DNA of 64,000 bases. Origin: Alligator mississippiensis. Its lineage: Eukaryota; Chordata; Crocodylia; Alligatoridae. The notes beneath the pieces were generated by a model, which searched no databases, was not told the origin of the DNA, and saw nothing but the letters and a program-made list of their open reading frames with translations. How positions within the stretch are numbered: position 1 is the stretch's first letter; each line of letters starts with the position of its first letter. The stretch lies in contig NC_081828.1 in the NCBI RefSeq assembly GCF_030867095.1, positions 1,441,001 through 1,505,000 of the forward strand, read 5' to 3'. A program made the position numbers and the translations under genes. Positions 1 to 11,505 of this stretch are shown one piece after another.

Positions 1-405
1 GTGCGACTAGGGCACACGGCTGCCGTGTGTTGCACCGGGGCCACGGCGGGAGGACGTCTCCGGGCACCAGCAGCGCTGAGAAGCATCCGGGCTCGGGCAG
101 GTCCCAGACCCGCTGGGTCTCAGCTCGTGACGCAGCTGCTGAGAACGCCCCAACGAGCTGCAGGGAGAGGGCCCGGGCGGCCCCAGAGCCGCGGTGCTCA
201 GCGCCGGGCGGGCGCCACTCCAGCATTGTCTGCAGGTCCAGGCAGGCCGTGGAGAACCGGAGAGGCCAGGGCAGGGCTGCCTGGGGCAGCGGGGAATCTG
301 CCTCGCTGGAGGTTTCCGGAGGACACTGGAGCAGCCTCCGCACCCGGGCTGGGGTCAGGAGCCAGGGCAGGGTTCAGGGCAGCTGTCCCCTGCGGTTCCC
401 TGCGC

Positions 406-432
406 TGCAGGAGCAGGAGCAGGAGCAGGAGC
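406..432. repeat. (GCAGGA)n hexanucleotide repeat
   Basis: About four consecutive GCAGGA units are visible. This is a short microsatellite in otherwise unique sequence. Confidence 0.8.
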
Positions 433-530
433 CGGCCTTGCCAGTGCCCGTCCTGCCACCAAGGGGCGCCAGACACCGAGGGATGGAGCCAGGGCCACCT
501 CTGCCGGCAGCTGGACCTGGGCTCTGCTCT

Positions 531-552
531 GCTCTGCTCTGCTCTGCTCTGC
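531..552. repeat. (CTCTG)n pentanucleotide repeat
   Basis: Four to five perfect CTCTG units run in a row, making a short microsatellite. Confidence 0.85.
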
Positions 553-1888
553 ATGGGCCCTAAGGGACGGGCTCTGTGGGGGGGCTCTGCCTGCCCCCGT
601 CCTGCGGCATCCTTACAGCGTCCATAGGCAGCTGCACTGGCCCGGTGGGGTCCCCGGGCTCCTGGGATGGAGCAGGGTCTGCTGCCTCCCCCTGCCATGG
701 CCCCGAGAGCCCCTGACTGCCCCATCCTGGGGCTCGGTCTCACCCCGCTCTGCTGGGCTGGTGAAGGGCTGGGGGGGGGATGGGAGATGAACCCCCCCAA
801 GCCCACGGGCATCAGGGCAACAGCCCCCAGAGACCAGGGCTGCCCCAACAGCAGCCATCGTCCCTCCAGCCCTGCCTCGGCTGCTGCTCCCCCCATGGGT
901 CCCTGGCCCCGCGCTGCAAGTGACCCCCAAGCCCCAATGCTGAGCAGGGCTTGTCGGCGCCCTCCCTGGTGCCCCCAGCTTAGTCCAGCCCCCCCCCCGC
1001 CCATCCATTGCATGGGGGCTCCCCTTCATTCCCATCCCAAAGCCCCCTGCCCCCCACCCCAGCCCATCTGGTGTCCTGACCCGCAGCCCCCTACTCCCCA
1101 GACCTGCCAGTGCCCCTCACTCCCGACCCGCCGCCTGCCATCCCCTGGAGCACTCCGGCTCGGCACAGTGCTGGATCCAGGCAGGGTGCTGGAGCCCAGG
1201 GAGCAGGATCCGACCCTCCTGGCAGGGCAGCCCTGCGGGGCAAAGATGCCTGGCTCAGCCCGGCCCGGCTGGCAGGCTGCCCGGCCCCACCCAGGCCAGC
1301 TGCACCCCGCAGGGTTAATGAGTAGCTGCAGTGCACACATTGGGGTGGGGGCGGGGGGGCACGGCCCAGGCGGAGTCACTGTTTGCATTGTGCCAATATT
1401 TGCCACAGCCTGGACTGGGGCTGGCACGGGCGCCTGTCCTGCCTGGAGCCTTGTGCCCATTGCTGCCTCGGAGCACTGAGGCCAGTGCCTGCCTGCAGGG
1501 GGAGGGGGCGGCTCCGTGGCACGTGGCGCTGCTTCCTGCCCCTTGGCTCAGCGGCTTGGCCCGGATCACAGGGCGGCGCTGAAATGCGCCTGCCTCTGGG
1601 GTGGAGCTGCCCGCAATGCAGGGGTGTGAGTAGAAGTCTGGCACTGTAGATGCCCCCGGCCTCTGGTTCGAGCCCCCGGCAGGATCCAGCTGCAGCTAGT
1701 GATGGGAGCAGGGGGCAAGGGACATGGCCCCCTGCACTCAGGCCCAGGAGGCCAGTGCCCCGTGCCCAGCCCAGCGTGTGCGCTCCCCAGCCTGGGGGTC
1801 CGTAGTGATGGGCACAAGCCACAGGGCCCAGCACTGCCCAGACATGGTGAGAGGCAGGCCCTGCCCCCACCGGACTGTAGATTCCAGG

Positions 1889-2250
1889 TGCTGCACACAT
1901 ACATGTACACATGCACTTGTGCATTACACGCATAGACACATGCACACACACATATACAGCCATGCACACACAGACAGGTACATCTATATGCATACATGTG
2001 CACGCATGCCAACATGCATACATACACATGTGCATACACACATACACATGTGCGAATATACACATACATCTGCATACATACATGCATATATATATGCGCA
2101 CATGCAAATATGCACGTGCACCTACACACGTGCACGCAAACATGCCCCCACAAACACATGTGCATGTACATAGATACATATGTACACATGCACACATATG
2201 CTTACACATATGCATATACACATGCACATACATGTGCGCACACATATGGT
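1889..2250. repeat. Degenerate CA/TACATG alternating purine-pyrimidine tract
   Basis: About 360 bp consist almost wholly of CA, TA, TG and CG dinucleotide steps, with repeated words such as ACATGTGCA and CATACATGC. Purine and pyrimidine alternate nearly without a break, the pattern that favours Z-DNA. It is not a clean tandem array. It reads as an old, mutated CA microsatellite. Confidence 0.85.
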
Positions 2251-2372
2251 GGGGGCAGGATCAGAGTGGAGCTCACCCTCACCTGTCCCCAGCAGCTGCC
2301 CCAGCCCTCAGGGGTCAGGGGCCAGGGCCGCCCCCTGCCAGAGGCTGAGACGCCCCACCGGGAGCGCGCGCA

Positions 2373-2398
2373 CACGTGCACACACACACACACACACT
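2373..2398. repeat. (CA)n microsatellite
   Basis: A short perfect CA run sits directly against the CR1 tail that follows. CA-rich sequence resumes at about 2484-2530. Confidence 0.85.
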
Positions 2399-2462
2399 TA
2401 CTTATCGCATCCGATGATCTAATAAGTCCCTTCCAACCCTAAAAATCTATTAAATCTATCTG
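2399..2462 (+). mobile_element. CR1 LINE 3' tail fragment
   Basis: The words GATGATCTAATAAGTCCC, TTCCAACCCTAA and two ATCTATTAA-like units match the typical end of a CR1 element, a GATGATCT...GTCCCTTCC block followed by short ATCTATGA-like tail repeats. Only the last 60 bp or so of the element are present, as expected for a severely 5'-truncated LINE insertion. Confidence 0.7.
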
Positions 2463-2540
2463 CACGCAGCCCCCCCCCCACGTGCATGCACAGAGATGCA
2501 TACATGCACACACATATGCACTCACCCCCCATGTGCATGC

Positions 2541-4470
2541 CCTCTCCATTGGGCCACAGGTCACTGCCCCCTTGGTCCAGGCTGGCAGCATGGGTGGGGG
2601 GGGGGCTGCATCACCCCCATGCCAGAGCCCCTTGGAGGGGAAGGAAGAAGCCCCCAGCCCCCCACCAGCACCGCAGATCCTGGTGACTTCTCAGCACTGC
2701 CGGTGCTCGTAGGATGGGGCTCCCTCCCTGGCAGGGGCAGGAAGCAAGAGCATGAACACACACAGCACCCATGTCATGCTGAGTCCCCTGCACCCTGCGT
2801 GCCTGGAGCTGTCCGTGGCCAGCAGGTGCCCTCCGGCCACCTTGACACGCAGCCCAGTTATTCACCAAGCCAAGCCGGGCCTCTCCTGTGCCCCTGAGCA
2901 CCCGGAGGGGCCTAGCACCAAGGCCACAGCACCACTCTCCCCCGTAGCAGGGGACACTGGGGCGTGGGCGGCCAAGGCGGGCAGGGAAAGGGTCAGGATG
3001 CCCAGGGCACCTTGCAAGGAGCAGCCGCCCCACACCATGCCTCCTCGTCGCGTGGCGTGCGGTACCCAGCCAGCACCAGCCCCAGAGCTGCCCTGCCAGC
3101 CCCCACGGGGCCGGCTCCAGCCTTTTGGGCCCTGAGCCACCCACAGGTCCCGTGCAGCCTGGGCAGGGGATGCCACGGCACATGCGCTGGGCACCAGGAC
3201 GGTCCTGCCTGTCTCAGCTCACCGCGGCCACACACCCTGTCCAGTGCATCCATGGCCAGCCCAGCTCAGTGGCTCGGCGCTCTGGCTCCTGGCTCAGTGC
3301 CCCCCACCCAAGCCTCTCCACGTGGGCGTGGCTGGGCCACGTGGTGCTGCTGGGCCCAAGGGCCCCTCTCCCTGTCAGGGGGATGTGGGCCTCGGCAGGG
3401 CTGCAGCCGTGGTGCCCCGCTCTGTACAGGGGCCAGGACTTGCGAGCAGAGGGGCAAGGGGCAGAGCCCCCGAGCTGGAGGCAGTGGGGAGCAAACCCGT
3501 GGGGCTGCGGCATGTATCAGAAAAGCCACGGCCCCGCGGGTCCAGCTTGGGGGTCTCTCATGCCCCGGCCATCGCCACATCCCACCTGGGCCCCACGTCC
3601 TTCCCTCGGACCCTCCTCCCAGGCTGGGCTCCCAGGGACCCCCTCCTGGGGCTGGCACTTTGCAGCACCAGAGCCTGCGGCTGCAGCCCAGACGGGGCAC
3701 GGGCATGGTGGTAACGGCTGCAGAGACCTGCGAGATCCCCGGGCACGGCTGCTATGACCCCTTCACCCCCAGCGCCCGCCCCAGAGACCCCTCCCCAGCA
3801 GGGAGAGGCCGAAGGGAGCCGGGGCGCCCTGCCTGATGGCTGCACCCCAGCAGCTGCCGGGGCCACAGCCTGGGGCTGGTACGGGCTCCGTGCCCGGTGC
3901 TCCCCCACCTCCCCGGCACCGTGAGTCAGCGGGGGCAGGAATGTGGACGGGGCGGGCGAGCCGGGGGCACACGTGAAGGCAGGTGGGGCCGGGCATGCCA
4001 AGGCACGGAACGGGAGCCACAGGGGTGAGGGATTTCGGGCAGGTGGCGTTGGTCCTGCTCGCCTGGCTCACTTGCCCTCGGGCAACCGGAGCAGGCAGGC
4101 GACCAGCCCCGTGTGCCTGCAGCCATGCCATACACCGGACAGGGCCCAGCGCGCGCTCTCCATGGATGCCCAGCCAGCAGCCGTGAAGAGCCGTGGGGGG
4201 ATAGCCACAGTGGGGCTGGGCAGCCAGGGCACCCGGCATGGCCACGGGCATGGGGGCACCAGCCAGCTCCGGGCTCCCCTCGCTGCGGGTGTCAGCCCGC
4301 TGTGACCCATGGAGGGGACACTAGGTGCCAGGCAGCCCCCACCTGCATCATGGGGGTCCCTGGACTGGGAAAGACCCCATCCATCCCCCAGTGCCCTGCA
4401 CCGCAGTCGCATGCCGGCCAGGCCAAGGAGCCAGGAGCTGCAGGGAGGAGCTGGGGGAAAGCAGCCACAG
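2541..4470. other. Intergenic sequence, no gene seen
   Basis: GC-rich sequence with only low-complexity open frames on both strands. I see no exon-like block, repeat family or RNA gene. Confidence 0.55.
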
Positions 4471-4480
4471 CCAGGGCAGA

Positions 4481-4520
4481 CTAATTAACAAGTTCCAATT
4501 AGCCCGCCCCAGCTAATAAG
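4481..4520. promoter_or_regulatory. Cluster of homeodomain-type TAAT motifs
   Basis: Three TAAT-core words (CTAATTAAC, CAATTAG, CTAATAAG) lie within 40 bp inside GC-rich DNA, where TAAT is otherwise rare. This is the motif form bound by many homeodomain proteins. Function is inferred from composition only. Confidence 0.35.
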
Positions 4521-4589
4521 CTGGCTGGCCGTGCTGCTTCTGGGTCAGCAGGACGCTCCAGTGGCACGGCTGGCTCAGCACGCCGACAG

Positions 4590-4850
4590 GCCCTAGAGCC
4601 GTGGGTCTTATCCTGTTTCGGCTTGAGGAACCCCACGTAGACCCAGGGCTGCTCCAGAGACGCCAGCTCTTCGTTCCCCTCTTGCACTGACCACGGGACA
4701 AATCCCCGAGCCACTGGCCCCAGTAGGGCCAGGTGCTTTTAATGCACCCAATTCCTATTTGCTGCCCCTGCTTGCACGCCTGCTGGTGCTCACACCCCGT
4801 GGCACATCGTGGCACCCCTGAAAGACTCTCATGGCACCCCGGGGGCTGTG
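4590..4850. mobile_element. Possible degraded hAT-type DNA transposon relic
   Basis: The phrases CTTGAGGAACCCC near the left side and GTGGCACATCGTGGCACCCC with CTCATGGCACCCC near the right resemble sub-terminal sequence of old hAT-family repeats common in amniotes. I cannot see clean terminal inverted repeats or an 8-bp target duplication, so the assignment is weak. Confidence 0.3.
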
Positions 4851-7085
4851 GCTGCCTGGCAGGGAATCACTGAGCTGGAGCAGCCAGACGGGGGTATCAC
4901 AGAGGTGCCCACGGGCAATAACCTACCACTGCAGCGGGGGCCTCACCACGGTCCTGTAGTGCCTGGAGCAGGAGGGAGGACAGAGCCTGGCCAGGTGGGA
5001 GATGGGCCGGGGCCGTGGCTAAGGGCAGGGCCTGCGGGTATCATCATCGTCATCACCATCATCATCATCGCCATGCTACGGTGCTGAGCAGACCCCTGGA
5101 CGGCTTGTTTCCTGCTGTGCCTGGCGCTGTATGGACACAAAACCCACGAGGGGACCAGGGCTGGCCCTGGGGCAGAGCACAGGTGCTCTCACCCCCATCA
5201 CAAGCACCGCGGGGCAGGACGGGTGCTGGACTTGCCCCCAGCCGGGCAAGCTGGAGCCAGTACCCTGCTGCCCGGAGGTGATGAGTGGGGGATAACAGGG
5301 CCCGGCAGACGGGTGTGGGCACGGGGCATCACCTGGCTCCAGATCAGGATGGGCAGTGGCAGCGGGACTGGAGATGCTCTGAGGCCGTCACGGCACAAAG
5401 ACCCAGCCCTGAGCCACCGCGATGCCAGCTACGGGTCCAGCTGTCAGCAAGTTTGCCGGCAGCTGGTGGATGCGGGACCTCTGGCATGGGGCGGGCAGGG
5501 CCTGCCGGTGCCAGGGAAATCCGGGAGCTGCCGGGAGAGAAAGGGGCCCGGTGACTCAGGCCTCGTCAGCAAGGGCATGAAAGGAAAGAGGCTCCTGGGC
5601 AAAGCAGGAGTGACTCAGGCGCCAGCAACCGGAGGAACCTGCAGCAGGGGCTGGGGGCGGCTGGGGCCCTTCCCGCGTGGGTGGGCAGTCTGCAGCTGCG
5701 CCCAGGCCGGGGGGCCCTGCCACATCCCCCCAGGGCGGGAGCCCGGGGACACTGGCCACAGCCCCACACAGCACGTGCCTGGCTGCCTCCCCCAGCACAG
5801 CCTTGCCCCCATATCACGGCCACGGCTTCCATGCAAGCCCACGGCCCTACAGGGCAAAGGGACAACGGGAAACGCACGCAGCAGGAACACGCGTGTGTGG
5901 GCACAGGTCGTATGTGTGTGACCGAGTCCCTGCCTGGGACCTTCAGGGGGAAAGGAGGAGGCCGCAGGACCCGTGGCTGGTGCGGGGTAGGGTAGCAGCC
6001 CCAGCCCTTGCTGTCCACCCATGAAGCACACCCCTGCCAGCACCATGTGCCAGCCTGTGGGAACCTGGCTTGCACAAACACGCGTGTGCCCATGCCCCCC
6101 CACCCCCCCAGAAGCAGGGCAAGGGCCTGAGCCTGGCACCTGCCCCTGCCGGGGTATCCAGAGGCCTGGGGCAGGTGCAATGACCCCGCGCCCCAGCTAG
6201 GGCTCCTCCAACTGTGCCCCACCCAGGGATCCCCCGGGCTGGGCCAAGCTCCCTCCCTGCCTGTCTGGCACCCGGCCCAGCCCTGCCCGGCCCAGCCCTG
6301 CTGCGCCCGAGCCAGGAGCCGACAGACAGGTCGGTCCCCTCCGCACCCGGGAGCTGCTCCGTCACGCGCTGGCGCAGGTGACGGCTCCAGCCCCAGACCT
6401 GTTCGGTCGGCTCAGGCTGAGTCACGGCGCGCCTGGGAGCCTGGCGTCCGCCCGCGCAACTCCGGCTTGGCTCAGCTCAGCTCGCCAGGCGCCATGGGGA
6501 GGGCAGAGCCGAGCCAGGCCCCCGCGCCCCCCAGGCCCCGGATGGGCAGACCTGGAGAGAACAGCCGGGCATGGCTGGGCGAGTCCCCCCCTTTTCCCAG
6601 CAGTTTTCCAGGGGCCTGGCGTGGTGCAGAGCCACAGCACGGCCAAGGAGAGCCACAGAGCCCAGGTGCCAGTGGCCCTGGCACCATCTGGGGGCTCGGG
6701 GTCGGGGCTGGTGGGATGCAGAGCGGAGCTGGTTCTGCTTGCAAAGCCCCAGCTGCCTCCACGCTCAGCTCCTGCCCTGGCGTGGCCTCTTGGCTCTCTC
6801 CCCTGGCATGGAGAGCAGGAGCCACAGGTGGGACACGCATGGCTCAGCGGGGCTGGAGACGCAGCACTGGATGCATGGGCGGGGGGTCTGAAGGCACCCA
6901 GCTCCGCGCAGGGGACGGTCCTGCAGGCCGTGTCCACTATTGCAGTGGCCGGATTCTGCTATCCAGCCGCTCCCTCCAGACCCAGCATCCTACGCATGGA
7001 GGCCAAGTCTGTGGGAGGACGTGGGTGGCTGCAGTCCCAGGCCTGCTTCTGGCCCCGGGCTTTGGGCAGCTAGTGGCCTGTGAGC
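4851..7085. other. Intergenic sequence, no gene seen
   Basis: GC-rich sequence with shadow frames only. It includes a degenerate (ATC)n run at about 5039-5073. No splice-bounded coding block was recognised. Confidence 0.55.
5039..5073. repeat. (ATC)n trinucleotide repeat
   Basis: About eleven ATC or near-ATC units (CATCATCGTCATCACCATC and so on), an interrupted triplet microsatellite. Confidence 0.8.
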
Positions 7086-7145
7086 GGTGCCATGCCATGC
7101 CATGCTGTACTGTGCCATGCCGTGCCGTGCCATGCGTGCCGTGGG
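7086..7145. repeat. (GCCAT/GCCGT)n pentanucleotide repeat
   Basis: Repeated GCCAT, GCCGT and close variants fill about 60 bp, a degenerate pentanucleotide microsatellite. Confidence 0.75.
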
Positions 7146-7386
7146 GCAGCCAAGTCCCCGCTGGGACCTGCCGCAGGGAATCCGGTCCGGCGTGTTCCCC
7201 AGGCACATTCCAGCCGGGCGGCGTCAGCACCAGCCCCACGTGACAGCCGTCGGTGCGACACGGAGGCCGTGGGTGGACAGGCCAGGAGAGAGCATCCCTG
7301 GCGTGGGAGCAGGGTGGGTGGAAGGAGGGGCCTGCTCAGGGCTCCGCCCAGCCCAGCTGGAGGCCGGCCCCTCTGAAGGCAGTGCA

Positions 7387-7439
7387 CCAATGGGCACCCT
7401 CGTGGGAGGCATGACATCATCCATGCTGGCGCTCATTGG
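7387..7439. promoter_or_regulatory. CCAAT / CRE-like / inverted CCAAT cluster
   Basis: A CCAAT box (7387-7391), a CRE-like TGACATCA (7412-7419) and an inverted CCAAT (ATTGG, 7435-7439) lie within 53 bp, a spacing typical of NF-Y-dependent promoters. No exon or CpG island follows clearly, so it could be an enhancer, an unannotated promoter or chance. Confidence 0.3.
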
Positions 7440-8149
7440 CTGAGCAGATTCCCCCCAACAAGACCTCATGGTCTCTGATTGAGGTGCTGCCGCAAGGCTC
7501 CTGGACCCCTGGCTCCTCCACTGCTGGCCCCTGCTCGGGGGTCTGGGGTGCCCCTGGCCTGCCCTGCCCTGCTGCCTGGGGACGTAGCCCGGGCCGGGAC
7601 CTTGTTACAGCCATGTCCCGCGCGGCGCAGCCCAGCCGGGGAGACAGGCTGCAGCCTCTGCAGGGAGACAGGGATGCCAGCACTTGGCTCCTGCAGCCTC
7701 CTGCCCTTGGTCTGGGCAGGGTGCAGAGAGCACCGGAGGGCTCAGGGGGGTCTCAGCTGCACCCCCGGGCTGTGCTCATTCAGGGGCGCTGAGCAGGGGC
7801 GTGCTTTCAGCCTGGCGTTGCCGCTTCAAACGGGGCTGAGCCCTAGTGTAGACACTGCTTCGCCCCAGGGTCATGCAGACAGGGCTGTGTCACTCCAGAG
7901 CCGCTCCCAGGCCTCCCCGGGGCTTCCCCAGATCAGCCCTGAAGGAGGGTGGGTGTGGGGACCCTTTCCCTGTGAGGGAAGCCCCAGGGAGGGCTGGGCG
8001 GGGGGGGTGCTGTTTGCAGCCTGCCCCCCCACCCAGGAGGATCCCAGCTGGTTTCCCTTTCTCAGCCTGGCAGGTGATGGGGCTGTGCTGGTTGGCAGCC
8101 TCCCCCCTCCCCCCACGCAGCACCCCAGGCATGTTCCCAGCATGTCAAG

Positions 8150-8450
8150 ACAATACACATGTGCACACTCACACAGATACAGTCGCACACACACAAGCAC
8201 ACTCACCCAAGACGCACATACACACAAGCATGTGCATGCGCACACACACACATAGACATGCACACACACCCAAAACACACATACACACAAGCATGTGCAT
8301 GCGCACACACATACATAGATATGCACACACACATAGACATGCACACATACCCAAGACACACATACACACAAGCATGTGCATGCGCACACACACACACACA
8401 TAGACATGCACACAAACATAGACATGCACACACATGCACACATGCACACA
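8150..8450. repeat. CA-rich minisatellite with 63-81 bp higher-order unit
   Basis: Inside CA-rich DNA a longer unit repeats. The block beginning CCCAAGACGCACATACAC and running through AAGCATGTGCATGCGCAC starts at 8206, 8269 and 8350. The second copy is longer by an extra ACATAGACATGCAC-type segment. The array is thus a true minisatellite grown from a CA repeat. Confidence 0.85.
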
Positions 8451-8459
8451 AACGGGGCT

Positions 8460-11400
8460 GGGGGCTTTGCAAAGGGCTGCCCCGTGGCTGCGGTGGTGAG
8501 CTCACTGTGAGCTAATGCTGCGGGCTGGGGCCCTGGGGGAGACGAGGCGTGAACGATGCAGCCACAAAGGCTCCCCTTGATCTCTGCAGGTCGTTGGCAT
8601 TCCAGAGCCAGGCCCTGATGGCAGCCCATCAGGCAGGAATGCAGCCTGCCGGGAGCACAGGCCGGCCCAGCACCCTGCAGGGCACTGCCAGCATCGACTG
8701 CCTGCACGGGGAGCAGCCCCAGCCCAACTGTCCCGCAGAGACCCCTGGACGCTGACAGCCTCCAGGTTCGGGTGAAAACACCGTTGGAGGTGCCCTGTGC
8801 TGCACCAGGCACCGGGACTCCTGCCTGCACCCCCTAGGCTCTTCCCCCAGCACCTGGCAGGGCTGGACCCAGCCCTCCTGCTGGGAGCCCTGACTGTGCC
8901 AGCTGGAGGAGCTGGCCGGGGGTTTCTTGCTGCCTCCCAGCCCCTGTCTGCACACAGCATCCATGTCTCCGCGTGCATAAAGCACCAACTCCACGGGGCC
9001 CAGGATGGACATAGCAGCCTCCCCAGGGCCAGGCCAGGCACCAGCCCCACTCCCCTGCCTGTTTGGGGGTCCGGTCCAGGAGATGGTGGGGCCCATGGGG
9101 TTGTACAGTCTGCCAGCCCCTCGCCCAGGCCCAGGCAGCCTCAGGGCTGGTACCTCTGCCCCTGTGCCCACATTCCTGCAGGGTAAGTCGAGGCCCTGAG
9201 CTGGTCTCTGCTGTCCGGAGCAGCCTAGAGATCACAAGCAGAGCCAGATCTCCCATTAGGGCCACTCACAGCCCGTCCCTAATTAGTCCTGGAGCCACCG
9301 AGCAGGTGCACAGGATCGGGACCCCAGCTGCCAGCCCAGCCAAGCTCCGTCCCCGTCACAGAGGCTGCCTGGGGCGCGCAGGGAACTGCCCCTCTCGGCT
9401 CTTTCCAAAACAGCACGGCACGAGGCCACACAGGCCGGCGGGTCAGGGGCTCTCCAAAAACACACGCTGTTTGCTTTGATCCAGGTGGAAAATTCCCTGT
9501 CCAGCCAGGGGGGAGGGAGGGGGCACAGCAGCGTGTTGTGCTGGGAAGCTCCCCCTGCACAGCTGGGAGGCCACATCCGAGCTGTGTTTTCCTTTCCATG
9601 CGGCCCTGGGCCAGCAGTGCCGGCCTGTCCCCTGGGCCTAGGGCAGCCCGGACCCCCCCAGGTGGAGCTGGGCCAGGGCTTGGGACCCGGGAGGGGGCAG
9701 GAGCAGCAGCTGCCCAGGTAAGGGCTGCAAGTCAGGGACGTGCACCTGCTGCAGCAATCTATCTGGGCATCGGGGATGAGGCTGTCCTGCCTCTGCCAGG
9801 ACCGTCCTGCCCTTGCCCAGCTGGGCACTCCCTGCCACCGCAGTGCTGCTGGCTCCGTGCCGGCACTGCCCAGGCACCCACCAGCTCTCCGGGGCTGGGA
9901 GACGATGTGCAGGGCTGTCTGCTTTGCTCAGCTGAGCAGGACAGGTGTGGGAGTACGGGGGTGCCCAGTCATCCCGGCTGGCAGGACCCAAGAGATGGTG
10001 CCACCGCTCGTCTGCCTTCCCCTGGCCCCCACTGAGGCAGTCCCAGCCCGGGAATGGCTGGAGATGCAGGTGGACCTGTCTAGGAGCTGCCCTCCAGCCC
10101 CCGAGGAAGCCTGCAAGGGTGGGGAAGTAGACCTGGCCTGGCCCCGTCTGGCCCAGAGACGTGCCTCGGGGCTCCCCGGGTCCTGGGGTTGAATGCCGGC
10201 CTGGGCTGGGGCAGCTTCTGGGGGGCACAGCCCAGGAGGGGGCACTGGGTCACCCCTTGCTGCCCCGAGCTCTGGTCCCGGGCAGGTGTCAGCCATGCCG
10301 GGAGCAGTGTAGACATGCACCAGCCTCTGGGCTGTCAGCCGCCGGCCGGCATTATCAGTGCCGCGCCCGTGACCGATGGCTGGCCGATTGCAAAGCGCAC
10401 GCCAGCCTGACGTCACCCGCCACCCCGGCCCGGCCCCCTCCACACCCACGTCCCCCTTCGGCAGGGAACAGAGCTGAGATCCCCAGGCTTGGGGCTCGGC
10501 CCCCCGTCTGGCTGGCTGGCAGCCTGCCCCTCCTGAGCCTGGAGCAGGGGCTGGCCTGGCTGGCGTTGACCTCCTGGGGTCCGTGCTGGCCCAGCTGCTG
10601 TAGACGCGGGGGGACGCTCTCCCTTCATTTCCTCCCTCTGCCCCATGCCCCCCCAGCCCAGGCACCAGCCCCCGAGCCAGCCACAGAAGTCGTGCCCCTG
10701 CCTGTGCCAACCCCGGGCTGCACCTTTGAGCTTGCATTGCCCCCGGCCACATGTGCGTGCGGGGTTATCAGCCGTGAGCCCGTGTTGGCTTTGGAGTGGC
10801 GTGGCCCATGCTTGCTCCTCCAACACAGCGGCTGGAGGGTGCCAGGGGCCAAGACCGCTGGAGCAGGAGGGCTGCAGAGACACGGAGCACCAGGGCCCGG
10901 CTACAGGGTGGGGAGGCCAGCTGGGATCACCCAAACTGACCTCCAGGTGTGAGCCCCATGCTCACGCCTGTGCCCCGGGGGTGCACGCCAGCTCCGCTCC
11001 ATCCCTGGATGTCTGGGATGGGTGGTTGCCAGCAGGGCCCCAAAGGGAATGGGGTAGTTTGTAACTCTCTCCCCACCCGTCTATGCCCCGGGGCAGGCTC
11101 CGGCGGGCATGGGGGTGAGAGCAGCAGGTGAAACCTCGCCCCACCCTTGCGGCCTCTGATGAGCCAGAGCACCATGTGCGGGGCAGGGCCGGGTGCCGGC
11201 CTGGAAGAGCAACCTCCGGATGAGCTCAGCCGGCATTTCACCACCCGGTAGGAGACATCCCAGGGCGTGCCGGCCAGTCCGGTCGGGGCAGACAGGGGAG
11301 CCAGGCTGCCGTGGGACAAGTGCCCCAGCATCGGGACAAACCCTCCCACTGTGTCACAACGGCAGGGGCTGTTCGTTATGGCACTTCCTGGGCTCTTCCT

Positions 11401-11505
11401 GGGCATGGGCACTTCCTGGGCTCAGCGAGGGCCCGATGCAGCCTGGCCCCCCGGGGTTTGCTCCCTGCTGGTTCTTCCCCGCTGCTGGGTGCAGGTGCCT
11501 GGGTG
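8460..11505. other. Intergenic sequence, no gene seen
   Basis: No credible coding block. The stretch contains one CRE/CEBP-type motif cluster, listed separately, and an AT-richer patch near 9235-9300 with CTAATTAG. All long frames are GC-driven. Confidence 0.5.
10351..10415. promoter_or_regulatory. GATA, ATTGCAAA and palindromic CRE motif cluster
   Basis: TTATCAG (a GATA site on the minus strand), ATTGCAAA at 10387-10394 (C/EBP- or octamer-like) and a full palindromic CRE, TGACGTCA, at 10408-10415 occur within 65 bp. The perfect CRE is the most informative word. Regulatory function is inferred. Confidence 0.35.

Larger units (their letters stand above)
1..1888. other. GC-rich intergenic sequence, no gene seen
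   Basis: Open frames exist on both strands here, but they are low-complexity Pro/Gly/Ala/Arg translations of GC-rich DNA with no recognisable domain or splice pattern. It contains two short tandem repeats, listed separately. A short AT-richer patch near 1380-1410 holds CCAAT-like and NFI-like half sites (GCCAATATTTGCC), which I would not call functional without conservation data. Confidence 0.6.

Noticed and set aside
198-1013. Minus-strand frame of 271 codons near the left edge
   Set aside because: No domain and low-complexity composition. Similar-sized frames occur in all other phases here, so it is not a gene.
1911-2348. His/Thr/Tyr-rich frames such as HTHTHIH repeats
   Set aside because: Translations of CA/TA microsatellite, as are the Cys/Val/Met-rich reverse frames at 8169-8830 and 11354-12105.
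3558-6425. Many 150-230 codon frames on both strands
   Set aside because: Same GC artefact. No splice-bounded conserved block and no protein family recognised.
8150-8450. CRISPR-like array because of regular repeats
   Set aside because: Repeats are contiguous CA-derived units without unique spacers, and the genome is vertebrate.
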